Assembly (NCBI RefSeq): GCF_000002995.4
Contig: NW_025062476.1
Coordinates: forward strand, 13,164,501-13,228,500
From: Brugia malayi
Lineage: Eukaryota; Nematoda; Chromadorea; Rhabditida; Onchocercidae
Direction of reading: 5' to 3'
Length of the DNA: 64,000 nucleotides
The translations under genes and the position numbers were made by a program. Positions 40,750-52,722 of the stretch are shown here, piece by piece (the first letter of the stretch is position 1; each line of letters begins with the position of its first letter). The notes below the pieces were generated by a model. The model saw only the letters and a list, made by a program, of their open reading frames with translations, was not told the origin of the DNA and searched no databases.

Positions 40750-41135
40750 AACATTATATATATACTCTTGGCTCTTTTACATATAAATATGTACTCTTGG
40801 CTCTTTTGTATATAGATATGTACTTTTTGCTCTTTTATATGCATAAATACTCTTGGCCGTCTTATAATATACTTTTGGCTCTTTCATATATGCATAAATG
40901 GTCCTGGCTCTTTTGTATGTACATATATATTTTTGCATACATACTCTTGGCCCTTTTATATATACGTAAATGGTTCTGGCTCTTTTATATATATATATAT
41001 ATATATATGCATTTTTGGCTCTTTTATACATACATAAATACCCTTGGCTCTTTTGTATGTACATTTATATTTTTGGCTCTGGCTCTTTTGTATGTACATA
41101 TATATGTACATACTCTTGGCTCTTTAGCTATATTT
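40750..41135 (+). repeat. Degenerate 30-40-bp repeat with TTGGCTCTTTT core, about 11 copies
   Basis: Core (C)TTGGCTCTTTT alternates with TA-rich spacers (ATATACATAAATAC type). Spacer length varies, so reading frames are not consistent between copies. Confidence 0.88.
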
Positions 41136-41410
41136 TAAAAGCTTGTCCTTTTTTTTTAAAAAGTGCTTTTTTACTGAGCTAAAATATAAGAGAGAGAGAG
41201 AGAGAGAGAAAGGAAAAAAGTTGAAAGACAGGAAGTAAAGTTATATGAGGGAAAGAGAAAGAGAGAGAGAGAGAGAGTTTTTTATCACATATTTTAAAAG
41301 CTTTTTATTTTTATTCAAGCAAATAAATGATAAAAGCTGAAAAAAAAAATTTTTATGTGACAGAGTGACAAAGAGTGAAATAAAAGATGATGAAAATAAT
41401 GAAAGTGAGA

Positions 41411-41480
41411 GGAAGAGGAAGGGGTAAGGGGTAGGGGAAGGGAAAGGGTAGGGGAAGGGGTAGGGCAAGGGGAAGGGTAG
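41411..41480 (+). repeat. G-rich tract, possible G-quadruplex
   Basis: About ten runs of three or four G separated by 1-4 nt (units such as GGGGTA, GGGGAA, GGGTA) on the + strand, right after GA tracts at about 41190-41278. Unusual in this AT-rich sequence. It lies about 0.9 kb upstream of the next gene's ATG. Confidence 0.8.
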
Positions 41481-42383
41481 TTGAAATAAATTATAGAATT
41501 GGCCCAGTAATATTCTGTGCTTGGATATATATATGTATATTATTTATGGATGACTGATCATTAGCATAAAACTTTTTGTAAAAACGATGTTTGATTTACT
41601 TTAAGCAAATAATACAATTTTATTATTTATTTATAAGAGAGTTAATTTTTATTGTCTATCATTTTAATTTATAATTATTTTATTTGTTTTCTTTTTAATT
41701 CATTTATTTATTTAAAAAATTAATGAGATTTGTTTATTTATTTGTTTTTTTATCAGTCTGATTTTATTGAATTATTAATTATTAGAAAATAGTAAAGCGC
41801 TAATTGATTCGTTATTTTAATTTGATTTTAATTTGAGCATTTTAAATTTTAGAATATATAATTTTGCTATGTGAAAGTTTTTTTGCTGTTATTATGAATT
41901 TAATCGCTTAATTAATTGCATAAAGTATTAATTCTTAATTATAAATAATTTTTTTTTTAAATTATTATTAATTAATAATTTGTGATTATAAATAATTTAA
42001 TTTGAGCATTTTAAATTATAGGATGCGAAATGAAACTTTTTTTTTTGTTATTATTAAGAATTTAATCGCATAACTAATTGCATAATTGTTTAAAATATTT
42101 ATTATCTATAAAATCATTGTAATAAAGAAGTTCTGTTTTTCTCGATTTATCAAACAAAACTTATTGTTAATCATTTTTTTTTCTGCCTGAAAATTTAAAT
42201 ATATTTTGTTACTTATTTTTTTAACTTTTTAAAATTAATTCATTTTTTTTTTTGTCAAGAAAGAAAAGTCATATATTTATTTAATATTACTATAATCGTT
42301 TATTCTTTTAAGGTGCATTTTTCATCGTAATATTACATCTAAATGCTTATCGTCGTGTTGTTACGAGGTGACAACAACGGCTA

Positions 42384-45300
42384 ATGATCTTATTTGTTTA
42401 CCATTTGCAACGACAACTACAACGACAACAATTACTATTGATAGTATTTTTATTACAATTATTACTTATGCAACGTAACTTTGACGTAGCGGCACAATTA
42501 ATTACAGTTGCTGGTAATTTAATATTTTTTTTTTTTTTTTTTTATTTTTTAATTCTTTAAAAATATTTAAAATTAAAAAATTATATCCAAACAAATGCAA
42601 ATAAATTAAAAGATAATTATAGTTTGAAGTAAGTCTAATAGAATTATACTTTGTAATAAACTTTAGTACAATTATAATTTTAACATATTTTTAACATTTT
42701 TTTTTTTTTTTTTTTTTTTGTTCTTAAAAAATTTTAAATACATAATTAAATATGAATAAGATTAAAATTTGAAATTATATTCAAACTTTTCAAATGAATT
42801 AGGAGATAAGTATATTTTGAAGTAAGTTTAGTAGAATTATACTTTGAAATAACTTCAATAAAATTAAATTTTGAAGTAGCAAAAAATTAAACTTTTAAAA
42901 GTAAAATAATTTTTATTTGCTTTTTTTTGCCTTCTTTCTTCCACTTAAAAATTCTTAAAAGCATACCTAAATCAAAAGAAAAAGCATAAAATAAATCTTT
43001 TTAATTGCAAATCAAAAATTCAAATTTTCTGAAAATAAAATACCTTTAATTATTTCTCTTTTTTTTTTTCCTTCCCCATTTCTTTTACCCTTTATAGTTA
43101 TATTTAAATAAATTTACTATTTATAAAAATTTTAATAATTACTTATAAAAGTAATTTTTAAGAATGTTTTGCATTAATTTCAATTTATTATACAATTTTC
43201 TTCCTATTATCTGCTAAAAAAAAATCAAATTTATATAATTTAGTAATAAATTAAATTGTTACATTTATATTTAAATAAATTTATTAAAAATATTTCGCAT
43301 TAATTTCAATTTATTATAGAATTTTCGATGCGTGTCCCAGGTCGTTGTACGGTTGTTTCTGGTACCAATAGTAACTCAAAAATTTTACAACGACAACAAT
43401 TTGATTGTGGTGGTAGCAAATTACTACCACAACAACAACGTCGTTGTATTCCACTTCAACATTTTCATGATGGCATTGTTGATTGTCCTGATGGAAGTGA
43501 TGAGTGTAAGTTAATTAATTAGTTTAATATTTTAATCTTTTTAAATTTAAATTGATTAAATTATAAAATTTATAAATTAATACTGTAATTATTAACAATT
43601 AATAATGGCAATCTTTTTAAATAAGCTAGAATTATCAATTTTATCAGTTAAGTTATAAACATTTCAAATATGCTAAATTATCAGTTTAGTATTGCAATCG
43701 TTTTAAACAAACTAAAATTATCAATTTTATCAATTAATTTGTAAACATTTCAAATAAGCTAAATGATCAACTTAATATTGCAATCTTTTTAAACAAGCCA
43801 AAATTATTAAATTTTGTCAATTAATATTTTGAGCTTTTTAAATAAGCTAAATTGTCAATTAATATTATAATACTTACTAATTATTATTGTAATCTTTTTA
43901 AATAAGTTAAATTATCAATTATTCAACAAATTAAATAAATCAAAAATCTTATTGTGTAAATCAAAATCAATTTTAAATAAGTTAAAAATCAATGTTATGA
44001 ATTATTAAATAAATTAAATAAATCAAAATCAATTAATAATTAAATCAAAACCGATTAACCTCCCTTAACCAAACCTTATTAAATAAATCAATTAATATTT
44101 TAAACTTTAATATTAATATCAAAAAATCGATTAATATTATAATCTTTTTAAATAAGTTGAATTAACAATTTTCATCAATAATCAGTAGTTATTTCAAGAA
44201 AAAAAAAAAAATAAACATTATCAATAATAAATCTAATCTAATAATAAATTATTGATTATACGAAATTTTACGTACAGCAAAATTTGTGCTTTCTTTAAAA
44301 AGGAAAAAAGTTATGAATTATAAAAAATAATCGAACAAAAAAAAAAACAAAAAATGTTACTAATATTTGAAATAATTCATATTAAATTAATTGAACTTAT
44401 ATCAACAATTATGTATAATTTAATTCAAATTTAATTTAAATTAATTTAAAAAATTTCTTTCATAATTTTTTCTTTTTTTGTTTTTTTTAGTTTGTTTTCC
44501 TGGTTACGTCAAATGTGGAACATATTGCGTATCATTAAAATATGCAGCACAGTGCTTTATTAATCCCAGTAATGTTTTACTCATTAAAAATTTTTTTTTT
44601 TTATTAATTATAAAATTTGCATAAAATTTAAATCAATAATTTTATATTTATTTTTTTAGGATGTGATAATACGCCAACATCACCGCAATTTTGTGATGTT
44701 ATCAGTAAGTTTTTTTAATTTTAATTTAGAAAAAAAAAAAAAAAAAAGGATTGAAGTTATTTCAAAAATTTAATTGTTCAAAAAATTTTATCAGTTTTTT
44801 TTTTTTGAAGTATCAAATCGAATGATATAATAAAATTAAATATTATTTTAAATGAATTTACAAAATCTTTCTGTTATAAGTAATTTTCGTTATAATAACA
44901 TATATCAATGCTAACACTATTATATTTAAAGTTTAAAATATGATATGTAAATTAAATAATAATTTATATAAAATGATATATACGTTTATGATAATTTCAA
45001 TTGATAAGCAAATTTTCAAAAAAATTTTTTTCAATTTTCTTTTTTTTTTTTTTTTTTTAGAGAAAAAATTATGTTCAATTGAGGGAACAGTGCCTTGCAA
45101 AGGTTATGGTGAATGTGTGATGAAAAAATGGATCGAAAATGGTCAAACTAATTGTATTGATAAATCTGATCAAGGTTCTTCTTTATCATGAAAATGTTTT
45201 ATTCTCTAATTAATATCAAATTTAATAAATGAATAAAAGTATGTACGTGTACGTGATTCACGTGAAAATAGAACTCATTTCAAAACAATTTTTTTTTTAT

Positions 45301-46536
45301 TTATTACTCTTGAATTATTATGTTTATTTAATTTTTTAAATGTTTATTTAATTTTTTCAAATTATTTCAATTTTTTTTTTTTTAGATCTTGATTACATTG
45401 CTGTATTTGGTATTAAACGTGGTACTAATCGATATCAAAATTTACAATTTATAAGTAATACATCGAATAATTTGAATGATATGATGATTAGCACTCAACA
45501 ATTTATACCATCTTGGCTTCAATTTGTTTCTCCATCACCATCATATCATGGTTTGATTGATCATACAGATCAAGGATCTATATCGATGATCACAAATGAT
45601 TGGAAGAATGATAATGCAATCACTCAATCAACAACTACGCAATTTATATTTCAAATACCAAATAATAACAATGATAATAATGATAATAGTAATAAAAGTT
45701 TAAATGATCAACATTTTAAATTATCAAATTTTGATCCTACAGTAGTTGGATTTATCAATAAATCAGAAAGTAACAATAATAATTTTAATTTTACACAAAT
45801 AAATCATTTGATGCAAAAAAATTTGCAAAATTTTATCACTGGAATTGATAAAAATCAAACAAGGTATAATTTTTCAAATTCTATTTCTAATTTCTAAAAT
45901 TTTATTTAATCACTACAAGAATCAAATATAAATGATTTTTAATCTACTTTTTTTTACTACTAATCGTTATTGTTAAAATGCTATAATAATAATAATAATA
46001 ATTTTATCATCATTCTTTTGATGAAAAATTTAATGAAACAAATTTTAGAAAAATTAAAAAACTCAATAAGCAGAGCATTAGCAAATCCAATAAGTTTAAA
46101 AAATGATAAAAAAAAAAAGTTAGTTGATAGCTGATAATATTAATGGAATATTATTATCAGTTAAATCTTCCAGTACTATTCGAATCAGTAACGATAATGG
46201 AGATAATAAATTAGGATATAATGGTATCTTAAAACAGGATAATATCATTGTATCAAATAATATTTCATCGTCATCATTATCACCATCATCATCGCCATCA
46301 TTATCACCATCGTTATTGCCATCGTTATCATCGCCATTAGCACCATCGTTATCATCATCATCATTGTCATCAAACAAGATAACGAATCAAAATAATATGT
46401 TCAATTCTTCTATAAAAACGATATCAAATAGTGTTGAAAACAGAGCAATAATATCAAAGGAATTAGAACAAATGCAATCATCAAATTTATCAAAACAACA
46501 ACGAGAGGAACAGATTATCAGTACCTCGCAAAATGG

Positions 46537-46571
<35 letters not shown>

Positions 46572-48921
46572 TCAAGAAGGCAATTCATTATGTAATATTA
46601 TCAATAATTTTTATGTCATAATTAAACAAGCAATTTTATAAATTATTAGATGATTTGGCTAATCTTATCACCAGTACCACAACTTATCACTTATCACCGG
46701 ATCAAATTGCTTGTGCTCATTACGAATATGCTGAAGCACACCGTTTGGTACCAGAACCATTATGCACCTGTCCACCAGGAGAAATGCCCGGTGGTAATCA
46801 TTCAACATGTAAAGGTATATATTATTTAATAATCAAATCATTCTCTTTCAATTTTTTAATTTTAATTTTAGTAATTTAAAAAAATTTAAACGTTTATTAT
46901 TTTTGATAGTGTAGAAAGAAAACATTTAACTGTGATGCAAAATAAAGTAATGTAACATATGAAAAGTAAAAGTTATCAGAAAATGTTGATAATTTTATTT
47001 TGTTATCAGTAATTGATAACAAAAACTTCTAATCAATAATTATGTTAATTTCTTAGCAACTATTATATCAACATTTGGTATAGATGTAAGTAATATGTGC
47101 GGTGGTATGGAAACTATTCCGGAAGAGCGATCACGGCTTGCTATTTTAGTGGTTGGTTTTTTTTTTTTTTTTTAATTAGCTAATTAATTAGTCAAATTTA
47201 TTGTAGCTAATTAATTAGTCTGACTTTTAAAATTTTTTAAATTTGAAACAGAAAAAAAAGGAAGTGAGAGAGTGAGAGAATGAATATTTATCAAAATGCA
47301 TTTCAATTGAATCATACCTGATTATCTTATCAGACTTATGTCCGGCATGATGGCCATTATCACTGATTATTTAGTAATTTATAATTCGAGATGTTCTTTT
47401 TTTTTTTTTTTTTTCAAATATAAGCATAAACAATAGAGAGAGAGAGAGAGAGAGAAAGTGAACATTTATTGAAATGTATTTCAGTTGAATCGTACCGGAT
47501 TACCATATCAGGCCTGTGTCCGGCGTGATGGTCATCCGGTTATGGTGCAACTTGATTGCTCACAGTGTACTGTTAAAGAATTTGATGATGCTTTTAAACA
47601 AAATTCCAATGATCAATATGTACCTTTACGTATAATGGGTATTAATTAATTGTTGCTAATTAATTAAAAATATGAAATGACTAAATAACTAATTAAATTA
47701 GTTATTTAATTAAAATTTAATAACATATTCATTAGCTATGATTAAAAATATGATTAAAATTTAATAATATATTATTATCATTCATTAGCTTTTTAAAGTA
47801 TTTAAATTTCCTTTTTTTTTAAAAAAAAAAAAAAAAAAAGACTATAATGTTTAAATTTTAATCACTTTTCTCATATTACAAATCAAATTTTTTCTTAATC
47901 ACTTCTAAGTTTCATTTGTAATTTTATCATATAAATTGTACAATTATCAATGATAGTTCTTTTCCTAAATAATTTATTTATTTACAAATTCAACAAATTA
48001 ACAGTTTCTTCGAATATTTGATATTAAAATAAAAAAAAAAAAAAAAAATTTTTTTTTTTCAAATGACAATTGCTAAAATATTTGATATTATAATTTTTGA
48101 TTGTAAAAAACGAATTAATAATATATTCGAGATCATGCTTACAATAATAATAATAATATATGATATTATAAAAATTTTAGAACTTTCTGTTGGCGCTTGT
48201 TTGACATCAGCGCTTAATGATTGTGATCCAGAACATGCTGATTGCTTAATAAATGGTCCTCGATATGAATGTCGCTGTCATGATGGTTGGAATGATACAT
48301 CAAAAAATTTTGGTAAAGCAGAAGGAAGACGATGTGAACAATTAATTTTACTTGCTGATGGGTAAAAAATTTTAAATCATATTTTATTTTCAAATTTCTA
48401 AAAAATTACTTTTTTATTTAATAATTTAATCAATTAATTTAAGCATTTATCAAATTAATTTTGATTTTATTTATTTTATTTTTAATTTTTTCAATTAATT
48501 TCTAGATGTATTTTATTTTATGGTTATTGTTTATTATGGTGGCTTCTTTTATTTGGTATTAGTTTCATTTTATTATTATTATTATTGTATTGGTTAGGTT
48601 CTAAATTATATAAATTATGCAAAAAACGACGAAGACGAAATGTTATAGAGGAACAGGTATAAAATTTATTTTACATTTTTTTTCTTTCGTTTTTTTTTTT
48701 TTTTTATTTAAATTAATTTTTATTTTTTTTTTTCTATAATTTTTCATTTTATTTATAGGGTCATTTGGTTACATCGGAAGTTAGTTCAATCAAAAATAGC
48801 AATGCTAATAATAATAAATTAGCAATAATCGAATCAATCAATATGAATAATAATCCAAATTCTATTGATACAATTAGTGTAGCAGAAGATTGTGATGAAA
48901 AATTAGCAACAACAACAACAA

Positions 48922-48953
<32 letters not shown>

Positions 48954-49498
48954 GCAACAACAATAATTGATAATAAATGTATTACTAATTTTATGCAAAA
49001 TGATAAACAAAATGCAACAAAAAATGCAGAAAAAATTTTAATCAAACAAGAAAGTGTAAAATCATTGAATTTAATGGAAAAAAATGATGAAAAACAACAA
49101 ACAAAAATGCAATCGGAAAAATTGGAGCAAACTTCTGATCAATTAAAATGTTAGTTAATTATTGATATATTATTATAGTTTAACACAAATATAAATATTA
49201 ATTTAAATTTCCTCTCTTCTTGGTTTTTCTTTTTTTCTTTGATAGCTAAAATTGATTAGAAAAAAATTAAGCTGATTAGTTGTTGATAAAAAACTGATAA
49301 AAAAATGAGTTGATTAAATGAGATAGAATACATAATATTTTTTAAAATTTTACAGTTAATCATTCATTCATTTATTTATTTACAAAAAACAATTAAAAAT
49401 TATTTGCATAAATTATGAGTAATTGAAAAAAAAAAAATAATTTAAAAAATAAAAAAGCAACAAATGGATATTTTTTTTATTGCTTTGTATTTTGTAGT

Positions 49499-49534
<36 letters not shown>

Positions 49535-49654
49535 GAAAAAATCTAAAATAATTATTTTAACAAATAATTATTTAGTTCCTTTTTCATTTTTAATTAATTA
49601 ATTTTTAAATAATTATTCCTCTTTTCTTTTTCATTTATATTTTTAAATTCGTAG

Positions 49655-49685
<31 letters not shown>

Positions 49686-50807
49686 CTTTTTTTCTACTCC
49701 CACGCTTTTTTTGCTAATTTTAATTTCATATAGGGAAAAATTTTTCTTTTCTTTTTTACCTAATACATCATTTATTTATTTATTTACTAATTTTAATTTC
49801 ATACAGAGAAAAAAATTTCCCTTTTTTTTAACCTAATACATTATTTATTTGTTTATTTACTTATTTATTTACATTTTCATTGCTAATTTTATTTTCATGT
49901 AGAGAAAAAAATTTCTTTTTTTTTTTAACCTAATACATTATTTACTTATTTTGTTTGTTTGCAGCTGAAAGAGTGAAAATTGAACAAAATGAGCAAAAAT
50001 TATCAATGAATCAACATGCTAAGATTAATTCATCAATTTTATCAAAAAATAAATTAATGAGGAAAACGTTATCAGATGATCAAAATGAATTAATCAATGA
50101 ATCATTGGAAACATCAAAGAATGAAACAATTAATCAATCACAAAAATTTACCGAATTAACACAAAATGATGATGATGATGAAAAAATGTTGAAAAATGTT
50201 GAAACTATGGAAGCTACAAATTCAAAAGTGATGGTAAAATAGAATAGTAAATTGATGTGAACATATTTTCCCTTCTTTTTGTTTTATTAATTTTTGTCTA
50301 AAAATGTTAATTTGTTAAAGTTTTGTAAAAAAAAAAAAAAAAAATTAATTATTACTACACTCATTGTTATTTTAGGTAAGATTAAATTATTGCAAAAGAT
50401 AAAATTTTTAAGAAAAAAAAAATTATTTTAATTTTTTAAAATTTTTTTTTTACAATGAAATTAATAAAATTTTGCAGAATATCAGTCAGTCAGTATCGGA
50501 AACATCACTACGTACAATGTGGGAATTATTTAAGCAGGGCACATGGAAACAATCATCCAGACCTAGTTGTTAGTTCGTTTAATTGGTGCAAAAAAACAAA
50601 AACAAAAACAAAAACAAATAAGTTTAAATTGAACAGAGAAATTAATTTTTTTTTTTTTTTTAATAGGTTTAAATTTATGTATAATTTCTACTATTATTAA
50701 AATTTCCTCTTATTTTTTTTTTTGCAGATTGTAACTTATGTTATATTTATATTTAGTTAAATTTTTTTTTTTAAGTATTATTAATTGCTTAAGATTTATA
50801 CCTTCTC

Positions 50808-50857
<50 letters not shown>

Positions 50858-52684
50858 GTAAAAATGCACATATATTGATTTATTGCTTTCGTTTAAATTT
50901 AATTATTTTAAATAAAATTTTTGTCATTTCAATCTAAATGTTATTGTTTGTAATGTGACAAAAAAAAAGAAAAAGAAAAAAAACAAACAAATTAGAGAAG
51001 TATTTGAAACTTTTTTCTACTTCAATAATTTATTTTAAATTTCATTTTTTCTACTAAAAATAGAAAAATGGAACAAAAAAAAAAAAAAAAAAAAACTTTT
51101 TTTATTTAAATAGAAAACAAATTTTTACAAAAAAAAAAAAAATTTCTTTGGAGCTATCAAATCTTCAACATCATCATTGGATCATCTTATCGATGTATTC
51201 TTATGCCGAAAACGAAACAAGAAAATTCATCCGGATACTATCACAATATCAAATGATCCGGAATATCCGTTAAATACTATTAAAATATCAAATTCTACAA
51301 TTGCTGATACTATTCCATCAATTTCACCACTTTCTCATCTATCAAATTCGGCATCTACGACAGTTATCACATGTTGTAGTATTAATACTGCAACAACAAC
51401 AACAATAACAACTGCAACAACAACAACAAATGATTCAATTAGCTGCTATTACTCGACTAATAATATGGAAGAGCAATTATTTACTGCAACTGAAAAAGTA
51501 CCAATGCAAAATCAATTATTGGAGCAAAAAATTATAACTGAAACAAAAACATTAACAACCAAAAGTACCATATCATTGTTGCCACAAGAATTATCACTGT
51601 TATCACTAAAGAATACATCATCAGTACAATCAGTGAATCCTACTCCTACTCCTACTACTACCACTATCATATCAGATCGATTAGAATTTACTAAAATTGA
51701 CCAGCAATCAATATTAAATGATGCTAAAAAAGATTCAATTGATAATGCTACTACAACTATCAATGAAATGACGCAACAATATATGATTGATAAAAATCAG
51801 AAATTATCAGTGATTGAACAAAATGAAAATAAAATAAAAGGTATATTGGAATAAATACAAAATATATATTTTAAAATTTGCATAAATTATGCTTATTTCA
51901 AATTTTAATTTAATTCTTTTCTTTTTCTTTGCTTTGTTTTGCTTTTTTTCGCTTTTTTTTTTTAGATGAAATGGATACTAAATTATCAACAACTACTATT
52001 GTTACCAGTTCAGATAAACAATTGAAACAATGTACCAGCAGTACAGAGCAATCCATTTCTAGTAAAACACAATCTGAGAATGATAGCTGTGATATGATAA
52101 CAGTGATAAAGAATGATAATGATAATGATGATGATGATGATGGCGATGATAATTTAAATGAAAAGATGCTATCAACAAATGATGAATTAAGAAATGCATT
52201 AAAAGAGGTTATGAAGATGATAAATGATAAATTTTTTTCACTTTTTTTTTTTTGTTATTGTATTTTTTTTTAATGGAAAAAAGTTTTTTACTATTAAAGT
52301 TTTTTTTTATTATTTTGAAGAAAAATTTATTAAAATAAAAATTAGACACAGAAATGGTGTTCGTTTTATTTTTATTTTTGTCTCATGAAATTTTTGGAAA
52401 AAAAAAATAAATTATTATTATAGGTAACATCAACAAAACCACCAATTAAACGACTCACTGAGAAGCAAAAAGAGAAATTAAGTGCATCATGTGGACATTT
52501 GCATATTCAAAGTGATGATGAAATGAATAGAAAAGGTAGATAATATAATTGAGAAAAAATTCATTCTGTATCCTATTTATTTACTTATCAATTTAATAAA
52601 GTTAAGTAAACAAACCAATTACTATTATTATTATTGTTATTGTTTTTGTTATTATTGTTATTATTACTACTATTATTGTTACTA

Positions 52685-52722
<38 letters not shown>

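Larger units (their letters stand above)
37347..42383. other. Intergenic region rich in tandem repeats; no gene seen
   Basis: Aminoacylase 3' flank, a G-run at 38066-38082, the 66-bp repeat, AT-rich unique sequence (39020-40740), the GGCTCTTTT repeat and a G-rich tract. The ORFs in the 66-bp array exist only because the period is a multiple of three. Confidence 0.6.

Noticed and set aside
40777..41182. ORFs rich in Tyr/Ile/Trp/Leu on both strands
   Set aside because: Arise from the GGCTCTTTT repeat; frames are inconsistent between copies.
46124..46173. Upstream part of the Ser-rich ORF as coding exon start near 46119-46125
   Set aside because: Acceptors there do not match the phase-2 donor at 45863; the acceptor at 46173 (CTTCCAG) restores the frame without any indel.
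46120..46377. Asp/Asn-rich ORF on the minus strand
   Set aside because: Shadow of the Ser/Pro-repeat exon on the + strand.
48761..49045. Val-rich minus-strand ORF
   Set aside because: Antisense shadow of the poly-Thr (ACA)n stretch in the receptor tail.
50455..50700. 81-aa ORF overlapping exon 15
   Set aside because: Alternate frame of the exon 50478-50565 plus intron; not independent coding.
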